From assembly GCA_025774865.1 (NCBI GenBank), contig JALGZO010000714.1:1-7633 (forward strand): DNA of 7,633 bases. Reading direction: 5' to 3'. The number at the start of each line of letters is the position of its first letter. The first letter of the stretch is position 1. The notes beneath the pieces were generated by a model, which made no database searches, had not been told where the DNA came from, and saw only the letters and a program-made list of their open reading frames with translations. Origin of the DNA: a bacterium (GTDB lineage Bacteria > ARS69). Below are positions 1 through 5,496 of this stretch, in pieces. Position numbers and translations under genes: made by a program.

Positions 1-1496
1 GCGACGAAACAGGCCCCCATCACGAGATAGCCGATCACCCACGGCCAGGCCGGCACGAGCGAGACGGCCGTGTCGCCCGGAGTCCAGCGGTAGGAGTGCA
101 TGAGGCCCGTCGCCGACAGGATGGCGGCCGCGACGCACCACCCGGCGGCGGCGCGGAAGCGCCGTTCGATGACGCACGTCGTCGCCGCCGCCACGATCAT
201 CGCGGTGAAGATGAAGCCTTGCTCGAGCGCGAACGCCCCGTGGATCCACGTGTCCGACGCGGCGAACGCGTCGACGAGCTCGGGACCGAACGGGGGACCC
301 TCGGGCGTGCCCACCCCGGCCGCCCGTAACCCGTTCTTCGCCATGAGCAACAACCCCACGACGACGGCCGGCGCGTGCGCGCGCGGCGTGGCCTGGAACG
401 CCTGCGCCGTGATCACCATGCCGATCCACAGAACGATCGCCATTCCCGCGTCGATCGGAACGGCCCACGCGATGTGCGAGAGCGTCCCGGTCAGGCAAAC
501 GACCGTGACGAAGATCCCGTTGAGCGTCGAGTAGCCGGCCCGCGCCCCGAGCCCTTTCCATCCTGGATGACCGATGTAGATCGTCGTGGGAAACGGCGAC
601 CCGAAGAGCGCCGCCGCGAGGGTGCCGAGGCCGTTCGTGAGGAGCGACGGTCTCGTGGGATAGAGATCTCCGGCCGCTTCGGCCGACTCGATGTTCTGCA
701 GCGATCCCATGACATTGAAGAGGCCCATCGGGATGATGATCGACAGGTACGGGAGCAGGAGACCGCCGCGGAGGCCATCCACGATGTCGCCGAGCACCGC
801 GATCGGCAGCCGGAATCCTGCGACCTGTCCGACCTCTCCCACCGGAGCGATCCCGGTGATCCAGGCGAGCAACGTCCCGAGCGCAACGGCCACGAGGCCT
901 CCCGGGATCCCGCCCCGGAAGCGTACCCGCCCGAAGTAGGTGAGCAGGATGATCCCGAGCGTCGTCAGCCCGACGATCGGACGTGCGTAGGTTCGAAAGA
1001 GGAAGCCGAGCGAGATGAAGGTCAGCGCGATTCCGGCGATGGTGGCGAGAAGCGCGGCTCGCGGTGTCGCGCGACGAATTCGCTCCGCCACGAACGCGCC
1101 GCCCGTCTCGATGACGCCTGACCCGATGCACGCAAGTAGGCCCGCTTGCCAGGCGACGGTCGCGGGCTCGGGATGCCCGGCCGCCTCCGCGACGAGCTTC
1201 GCCGGCAACATCACGAGGAACACGTGGGCGAAGAGCGAGACGGTGTTGATGCCGTAGGGCAGCGCACAGACGTCCGTGCGACCGGTCGCGGCGGCCAGCG
1301 ACAGAGCTTGCCGCGCGTAGAAGAGATTGCCCACGAGCAGCGAGACCGCTGCCCCCGGGAGGATCCGTCCGTAGAGGATCTCCGGCGAGAAACCGAGCAC
1401 GAAGCGGCACAGCGTGTCGATGACCAGGAGCTGAACGAGGTTGTCGAGCGCGAGACCGAAGAACCCGTCGATGTCGCCGCGGACGAAGGGACGCAA
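1..1496 (-). CDS. NCS2-type (xanthine/uracil permease-like, AzgA-branch) membrane transporter, C-terminus cut by window edge
   Basis: The minus-strand frame stays open for 498 codons and runs off the left edge, so only the last residues are likely missing. The product is a very hydrophobic polytopic inner-membrane protein, with hydrophobic segments at about residues 13-35, 48-68, 85-100, 116-130, 148-167, 173-188, 199-215, 245-262, 286-300, 324-340, 350-366, 376-386, 425-441, 451-465 and 480-498. It begins MRPFVRGDIDGFFGLALDNL and contains LPYGINTVSLFAHVFLVMLP (79-98), NVMGSLQNIESAEAAGD (261-277), a TNGLGTLAAALFGSPFPTT stretch (287-305) and GARAGYS (317-323). These follow the AzgA-like pattern of TM8 (xTxGTLxGVA), then the LxADxxGTxxGAxxGTSxxTT stretch and GGRTG. 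NCS2 proteins import purines, pyrimidines or related compounds by cation symport. The acidic residues expected in TM8 and TM10 are not conserved here, so the substrate is open. TTG at 1496 is the only plausible start after the in-frame stop at 1538-1536. It is divergent from the glycosyltransferase gene. Family call fairly sure; substrate unknown. Confidence 0.8.
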   Translation of the reverse strand, partial: MRPFVRGDIDGFFGLALDNLVQLLVIDTLCRFVLGFSPEILYGRILPGAAVSLLVGNLFYARQALSLAAATGRTDVCALPYGINTVSLFAHVFLVMLPAKLVAEAAGHPEPATVAWQAGLLACIGSGVIETGGAFVAERIRRATPRAALLATIAGIALTFISLGFLFRTYARPIVGLTTLGIILLTYFGRVRFRGGIPGGLVAVALGTLLAWITGIAPVGEVGQVAGFRLPIAVLGDIVDGLRGGLLLPYLSIIIPMGLFNVMGSLQNIESAEAAGDLYPTRPSLLTNGLGTLAAALFGSPFPTTIYIGHPGWKGLGARAGYSTLNGIFVTVVCLTGTLSHIAWAVPIDAGMAIVLWIGMVITAQAFQATPRAHAPAVVVGLLLMAKNGLRAAGVGTPEGPPFGPELVDAFAASDTWIHGAFALEQGFIFTAMIVAAATTCVIERRFRAAAGWCVAAAILSATGLMHSYRWTPGDTAVSLVPAWPWVIGYLVMGACFV

Positions 1497-1506
1497 CTCG
1501 CACCTC
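1497..1506 (-). promoter_or_regulatory. Ribosome binding site supporting the TTG start of the permease
   Basis: Read on the minus strand, GAGGTG (1506-1501) lies four bases before TTG (1496-1494). The frame upstream contains no ATG, GTG or other TTG back to the TAG stop at 1538-1536, so this Shine-Dalgarno-like hexamer decides the start. A GTG at 1503-1501 is out of frame. Confidence 0.6.
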
Positions 1507-1521
1507 GCGGTTCGGGCAGGC

Positions 1522-1550
1522 TTGTCGCGCGGATCCTACCGTCCTAGAAT
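1522..1550 (+). promoter_or_regulatory. Candidate sigma70-like promoter for the glycosyltransferase gene
   Basis: TTGTCG (1522-1527, 4 of 6 to TTGACA) is followed after 17 bases by TAGAAT (1545-1550, 5 of 6 to TATAAT). A start near 1557 would give a leader of about 20 bases with GGAG at 1569-1572 before the ATG at 1577. No other credible promoter was seen before the iol genes, so this one may drive the whole plus-strand block. Seen by eye only. Confidence 0.45.
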
Positions 1551-1561
1551 CCGACCGTCCA
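1533..1561 (-). promoter_or_regulatory. Candidate sigma70-like promoter for the permease
   Basis: On the minus strand, TGGACG (1561-1556, 4 of 6 to TTGACA) and TAGGAT (1538-1533, 4 of 6 to TATAAT) are separated by 17 bases. This places a transcription start near 1526, about 30 bases before the TTG start. Matches are moderate and high-GC bacteria often tolerate weaker boxes, so this is a prediction by eye only. It overlaps the opposing promoter. Confidence 0.4.
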
Positions 1562-1566
1562 ATCCG
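1538..1566 (+). repeat. Imperfect tandem repeat in the divergent promoter region
   Basis: Two adjacent copies read ACCGTCC-TAG-AATCCG (1538-1553) and ACCGTCC-AATCCG (1554-1566). The thirteen shared bases are identical; the first copy carries three extra bases. The pair covers the plus-strand -10 box and the minus-strand -35 box. Directly repeated sites here could be an operator, but no matching regulator gene is present in the window. Confidence 0.5.
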
Positions 1567-1576
1567 TCGGAGCTCG

Positions 1577-3583
1577 ATGTTCCGAACCCGAACCACCGTC
1601 ATCGTAGCGGGGCTCGCCGGCCTGGCGCTTCGCGTCGCGTGGCCGCTCGCCGATCCCGCCGCGGACCTGTCGTGGTCAGGCGGCGTGCTCACGGATCCGC
1701 CCGCGAACACGCTCCCGGCGCGTTTCGCCATCGAGTACGGGGACTGGACCCGCGTGCCGATCGCGGAGCGACTCGTCTACCCCCTGCTCAATGCCGTCGC
1801 CTGGCTCGGCTACTCCGCGTTCGGCCCGACTCGCCTCGCCACGCAGCTTCTCGCGGCGGCGATCGGCATCGCGACCGTGCTCGCGCTCGGCGGGGCGCTG
1901 CGGCGCTCGGGCCCGGGCGCAGCAGCTACGGGCGTCGTGCTCGGCTCGCTCGCGTACTGGATCGGGATGTACTCGCGCGTGCTCATGGCCGAGAACCTCG
2001 TGACGCTCATGCTCGTCGTGGCCACGCTGCTCGCTCTTCGCCCTGACCGGACGAGTCACGCCGCGGCCGGCGCTCTGGCGGTGGCCGCCGCGCTCTTCGG
2101 GAAGGCGCTCGCCGCCGCTTTCCTCCCGGGGCTCGCCCTCTTCCTGGTGCTTCGCTCGCGACGAGTCGCCACGCTCGGACCTCCCGCGGCCGGCGGCGCC
2201 GCGGTCGCCGCGGTCTGGCTCGCGGCGGTGTTTCTGCCTCACCGGGCGGAGCTGATCGAGTGGGCGAGCCGCTCCTCTCTCGGCCAGACCTCGATCACCT
2301 TCGCCGGTTGGCTGATCCGCTCGCCGATCGCTCCGTTCGAGATGGTTCGCGAAGCGTGGATGTTTCACCAGATGCCGGTGATCGCGAGCGTCGGTCTTTG
2401 GTTCGCCGTCGTGACCGTGAGCCACCGCGGCACTCTTCGGAAGCGGCTGAATGATGGCTCCGCGCTGTTCGCGCTCTGGTTCCTCGGCGCGTGCGTCGCC
2501 TACGCACTTCTTCCCTACCGGGCGCCTCGTTACTTCGTCCTGATCGCGTTCCCCCTCGTTGCGTGCGCGGCGGCGCAGCTCGCCGAGATGGTCCGGCGGC
2601 TCGCCGACGAGCCTCCGCGCCCCGCGTTCCTGCCGCGTCTCCTGTTTCTCCTGCTCGTGAGCTTCGGGCTCCTCGATCTCGCCCGCCACTGGGAGCGGCG
2701 GGTGGGCGAGGCCTTTCTGCTGGAGTCGTTCTCTCGCGTGGGCGACACCCTGGAAGCATTACCGGCGCACGTGGCGGCGAGCGTCGGCATCGCCGCGGTA
2801 CTCTTCACCGTGACGCTCGCCTTGCGACGCGTCCGGCCGCACCCCTGGCCGCGACGAACGATCGGCGTGTCGCTGCTCGCCGTCGCCGTCTCCGTGAACC
2901 TCGCCCAGTGGGCCCGCTGGACCGGGAGCCGCTCCTACACCATCGAGCACGCCAAGGAGTCGCTCGCGGCGATCGTCGGCCCGAGCGCGGTTCTGATCGG
3001 CGGCTTCGCGCCGCTTCTCGCGCAGGGATCGGGACGTCTCGCGGTCCCGCAGTTCGGAGGCTGGAGCGGGGCCCGCCCCCTCACCGACCACGGCGCCACC
3101 CACGTGCTCTTGACGGGCGCCATCGACCGCGCCGAATTCGACGCGCGCTTTCCCGACCTCGGACCGCGTGCCCGCCTCGTCCAGCGGTGGCCGGTGCGCG
3201 GTGCCTGGGTGAGTGGAGTCGAACTCCTCCGCCTGCCCCCCGCCGCGGAGGCCGCCTACCCGCCGACCGAGCTCGAGTGGGCGATCGACGCCCGCCGCGA
3301 CGAGGACTGGAGCGGCGCGCTCGAACTCTTCGAAGGCCTTCCCCGGCTTCCGGACGTCCTCGCGTTCGAGGCGGACTGGCTGGGCCGGGCGGACGAGGCC
3401 CGAAGCCGTCTCCTCAGAGCGATCGCGCTCCGCCCCCACGACCCCGCGCTCCACACGAATCTGGGCACCCTCGCCTTCCGGAACGGAGACCTGCCGGCGG
3501 CCCGGGCGCACTGGCGCCGAGCGCTACGGATCGAACCCGGCCACCGGGAGCTCCGGGAACTGCTGCGCCGGGCCACTCCGTAA
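1577..3583 (+). CDS. GT-C type membrane glycosyltransferase (ArnT/PMT-like) with C-terminal TPR repeats
   Basis: The product is 668 residues. Residues about 1-440 form a polytopic membrane domain with hydrophobic segments near 7-24, 67-81, 87-105, 115-130, 140-154, 162-178, 181-193, 205-220, 265-281, 297-313, 318-334, 351-368, 397-416 and 428-444. The first long periplasmic loop (25-66) is acidic and polar, and SRVLMAENL (133-141) and YRAPRYFVLIAFP (314-326) resemble conserved points of the ArnT/PMT (PMT_2) family. Such enzymes transfer a sugar from a polyprenyl-phosphate donor to lipid or protein on the periplasmic side. Residues about 440-555 form a soluble domain I do not recognise. Residues about 575-660 look like two TPR units, the clearest being HTNLGTLAFRNGDLPAARAH (626-645) followed by WRRALRIEP (646-654). 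The ATG at 1577 has GGAG at 1569-1572. Donor and acceptor cannot be read from the sequence. It lies upstream of the iol genes on the same strand. Confident in the fold type, less so in catalytic activity. Confidence 0.72.
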   Translation: MFRTRTTVIVAGLAGLALRVAWPLADPAADLSWSGGVLTDPPANTLPARFAIEYGDWTRVPIAERLVYPLLNAVAWLGYSAFGPTRLATQLLAAAIGIATVLALGGALRRSGPGAAATGVVLGSLAYWIGMYSRVLMAENLVTLMLVVATLLALRPDRTSHAAAGALAVAAALFGKALAAAFLPGLALFLVLRSRRVATLGPPAAGGAAVAAVWLAAVFLPHRAELIEWASRSSLGQTSITFAGWLIRSPIAPFEMVREAWMFHQMPVIASVGLWFAVVTVSHRGTLRKRLNDGSALFALWFLGACVAYALLPYRAPRYFVLIAFPLVACAAAQLAEMVRRLADEPPRPAFLPRLLFLLLVSFGLLDLARHWERRVGEAFLLESFSRVGDTLEALPAHVAASVGIAAVLFTVTLALRRVRPHPWPRRTIGVSLLAVAVSVNLAQWARWTGSRSYTIEHAKESLAAIVGPSAVLIGGFAPLLAQGSGRLAVPQFGGWSGARPLTDHGATHVLLTGAIDRAEFDARFPDLGPRARLVQRWPVRGAWVSGVELLRLPPAAEAAYPPTELEWAIDARRDEDWSGALELFEGLPRLPDVLAFEADWLGRADEARSRLLRAIALRPHDPALHTNLGTLAFRNGDLPAARAHWRRALRIEPGHRELRELLRRATP

Positions 3584-3664
3584 GGTCCCGGCGCCGCTCT
3601 GCCGATCTTGGAAGCGGAGCTTCTTCCGGCGCCGCCTCGGACACCACCGCCCCCGGAGATCGGC
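3584..3664 (+). other. 81-base gap with hairpin and paired palindromes between the glycosyltransferase and iolG
   Basis: GAAGC (3611-3615), loop GGA, GCTTC (3619-3623) forms a perfect five-base-pair stem. It is flanked by two copies of CCGGCGCCGC at 3588-3597 and 3626-3635. Their core CGGCGCCG is self-complementary, so the copies could also pair with each other and close a larger stem. No T-run follows, so it is not a standard intrinsic terminator. It could be an mRNA processing or attenuation structure, or chance in GC-rich DNA. No convincing promoter was seen in the gap. Confidence 0.35.
3655..3659 (+). promoter_or_regulatory. Ribosome binding site selecting the iolG start
   Basis: GGAGA at 3655-3659 lies five bases before ATG 3665. 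This favours ATG 3665 over the in-frame TTG at 3608, which would add nineteen proline-rich residues ahead of the Rossmann strand and sits just before the hairpin stem. Confidence 0.65.
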
Positions 3665-4696
3665 ATGAGCGAACCCGTCCCCGTGGGGGTCATCGGAGCT
3701 GGACGCATCGGCCGCCTTCACGCCAAGAACCTCCGCCAGATACGAGGGGCCCGGCTCGCGGCGATCGCGGACCCTCGCCTCGCCGCGGCGGAACAGGCCG
3801 CGGTCGGCAACGGAGCCCGCGCGACGGAGGACTGGCGCGAGCTCCTCCAGGACGACGTCATCCGCGCCGTCGTCGTCTGCTCCCCCACCGACACCCACGC
3901 CACGATCATCGAAGGGGCAGCCGCGGCCGGGAAGCACATCTTCTGCGAGAAGCCGATCGATCTCGACGTCGATCGGGCTCGCGAGGCACTCCGCGCGGCG
4001 GAGCGAAGCGGCGTTCGGATCCAGGTGGGGTTCAACCGCCGTTTCGATCCGAGTCTCGGCCGCATCGCGGAACTCGTCCGTCGCGGGGAGATCGGTACGC
4101 CGGAACTGGTACGGATCTCGAGCCGCGATCCTCACCCCCCGCCGATCGACTACCTGAAGTCATCGGGCGGGCTCTTCCTCGACATGTCCATTCACGATCT
4201 CGATATGGCGCGTCACCTCGTCGGCGACGAAGTGCGTGAGATCTTCGCGGCGGGCAGCAACCTCGTCGACAGAGAGATCGGCCGCGCCGGTGACATCGAC
4301 ACCGCGACGATCACGTTGCAGTTCCGGAACGGTGCTCTCGGCGTCATCGACAATTCGCGTCGCGCGGTCTACGGCTACGACCAGCGCGTGGAGGTCTTCG
4401 GCTCGAACGGTTGTCTGACCGTCGGCAACCCGACCCCGACGTCGGTCAGCCTCTGGAACGAGAACGGTCGCTCGTCGGATCGATTGATGGACTTCTTCGT
4501 GGACCGCTACGCCGAGTCGTTCGTGATCGAGATGGAAGCGTTCATCGACTGCATCCGCGTGGGGCGGGAGCCGACGGCCACCGGACTCGACGGGGTTCGA
4601 GCGATCGAGCTCGCTCTCGCGGCGCAGCGTTCCCTTCAAGAACGGCGCCCCGTGCGACTCGTCATGGAGAGACCCCGGGAGCGACTCGGCCCATGA
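3665..4696 (+). CDS. iolG: Inositol 2-dehydrogenase (Gfo/Idh/MocA family)
   Basis: The 343-residue product matches the usual IolG length of about 330-345. It catalyses NAD-dependent oxidation of myo-inositol to scyllo-inosose (2-keto-myo-inositol), the first step of cytoplasmic inositol catabolism. The N-terminal Rossmann domain (about 5-120) has VIGAGRIGRLHAKNL with glycines 11, 13 and 16, D36 after the second strand as expected for NAD, and the EKPIDLD motif with K96. The C-terminal domain has GFNRRFDPS (122-130) and GGLFLDMSIHDLDMARHLVG (168-187). D173 and H177, together with K96, correspond to the Lys-Asp-His catalytic set of Bacillus subtilis IolG. The stop overlaps the iolB start as ATGA, indicating translational coupling. 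Other Gfo/Idh/MocA sugar dehydrogenases share this fold, but the motifs plus iolB, iolD and iolE immediately downstream make the inositol assignment strong. Activity on scyllo- or D-chiro-inositol cannot be excluded. Confidence 0.9.
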   Translation: MSEPVPVGVIGAGRIGRLHAKNLRQIRGARLAAIADPRLAAAEQAAVGNGARATEDWRELLQDDVIRAVVVCSPTDTHATIIEGAAAAGKHIFCEKPIDLDVDRAREALRAAERSGVRIQVGFNRRFDPSLGRIAELVRRGEIGTPELVRISSRDPHPPPIDYLKSSGGLFLDMSIHDLDMARHLVGDEVREIFAAGSNLVDREIGRAGDIDTATITLQFRNGALGVIDNSRRAVYGYDQRVEVFGSNGCLTVGNPTPTSVSLWNENGRSSDRLMDFFVDRYAESFVIEMEAFIDCIRVGREPTATGLDGVRAIELALAAQRSLQERRPVRLVMERPRERLGP

Positions 4697-5496
4697 ACGA
4701 CCCACCGCTGATCGCTGGCCGTCGTGAGGGCTTCGCTGGTGGCTACACCCCGATTACGTCCGAGGGTGACAACGGGCTCGGTCCCGGCCTCGATTTCGGA
4801 ATCCGGGTGATGATGGAAGGCGAAACCGTCGAGGAGTACGACCCGAAGGAGACGATCCGGGTCCTGCTGAGCGGAAAAGCCGACGTTCGGCTCGGCGACC
4901 AGAGCACCACGGTCCGCCGCGATTGTCCGTTCGACGAGCGCCCCACGACGCTGCACGTCGCTCCCGGAACGGCTTCGAGGATCGTCGCCCGGAAGCGGTC
5001 GGAGTGGGCGGAGGTGCGCGTCTCGAACGACCGCTCCTTCGACTCACGGATCTTCCGCCCCGAGGAGTGCGACCGCGAGCACCGAGGCGCGGGTCTCGCC
5101 CAGGGTGCGTGCGAGCGTGAAGTTCGCCTCATCTTCGATCACACTTCGCGGCCCGACTCGAACATCGTCATCGGGGAAGTGATCAACTACCCCGGACGCT
5201 GGTCGAGTTATCCCCCCCACCACCATGAACAACCCGAGGTCTATCACTATCGCTTCACGCGGCCGCAAGGATACGGGCACGCGGAGCTCGGCGATCGCGT
5301 CTTCAAAGTCCGCCATTGCGACACGATCAAGATCCGCGGCGGCGACGATCACGCGCAGGTCGCCGCGCCCGGCTACGGGATGTACTACCTCTGGATCGTG
5401 CGGCACCTGACGGGAGCGCCCTACACCGGATTCGAGTTCGATCCCGATCACGAGTGGGTGCTCCGACCGACCGACCAGGGCTGGGAGCCACGGTGA
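4693..5496 (+). CDS. iolB: 5-deoxy-glucuronate isomerase
   Basis: The 267-residue product is close to the roughly 270 residues of known IolB. It isomerises 5-deoxy-D-glucuronate to 2-deoxy-5-keto-D-gluconate, after the IolD step. The fold is a bicupin. The N-terminal cupin half spans about 30-115 (GLDFGIRVMMEGETVEEYD at 32-50). The C-terminal half holds the family signature from VINYPGRWSSYPPHHHEQPE (163-182), then VYHYRFTRPQGYG (183-195), AAPGYGMYYLWIV (224-236) and DPDHEWVL (250-257). H176, H178, E182 and H220 are the likely metal ligands. The segment between the His cluster and VYHYR is shorter than in the IolB proteins I recall. The ATG at 4693 overlaps the iolG stop. GGGAG at 4677-4681 lies eleven bases upstream, a longish spacing, so coupling to iolG translation probably matters. 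The stop overlaps the iolD start (TGATG). Confidence 0.88.
   Translation: MNDPPLIAGRREGFAGGYTPITSEGDNGLGPGLDFGIRVMMEGETVEEYDPKETIRVLLSGKADVRLGDQSTTVRRDCPFDERPTTLHVAPGTASRIVARKRSEWAEVRVSNDRSFDSRIFRPEECDREHRGAGLAQGACEREVRLIFDHTSRPDSNIVIGEVINYPGRWSSYPPHHHEQPEVYHYRFTRPQGYGHAELGDRVFKVRHCDTIKIRGGDDHAQVAAPGYGMYYLWIVRHLTGAPYTGFEFDPDHEWVLRPTDQGWEPR

Noticed and set aside
375-1121. Plus-strand open frames opposite the permease
   Set aside because: Charged repetitive translations complementary to the transmembrane gene; the minus-strand frame has coherent NCS2-like motifs across its full length.
1676-2689. Minus-strand open frame of 337 codons opposite the glycosyltransferase
   Set aside because: The highly charged Arg/Glu-rich translation is what the antisense of a GC-rich membrane gene gives. 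No known domain was seen.
3608-3664. Upstream TTG start for iolG adding nineteen residues
   Set aside because: The added MEAELLPAPPRTPPPPEIG-like segment is not expected in the family, and GGAGA precedes ATG 3665 at good spacing.
3584-3664. Intrinsic terminator after the glycosyltransferase gene
   Set aside because: The stem is short and no T-run follows; read-through into iolG seems at least as likely.
2491-4239. Plus-strand open frame of about 582 codons across the glycosyltransferase end and iolG
   Set aside because: Arginine/proline-rich low-complexity translation that crosses two recognisable genes in another frame; no ribosome site or motif supports it.
4411-4692. Upstream extension of iolB into iolG
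   Set aside because: The extension reads through the iolG C-terminus in another frame. ATG 4693 with the ATGA overlap gives the expected IolB length.
5316-5495. Upstream extension of iolD into iolB
   Set aside because: The extension is a shadow of the conserved IolB C-terminus. ATG 5496 has a ribosome site and gives the expected IolD N-terminus.
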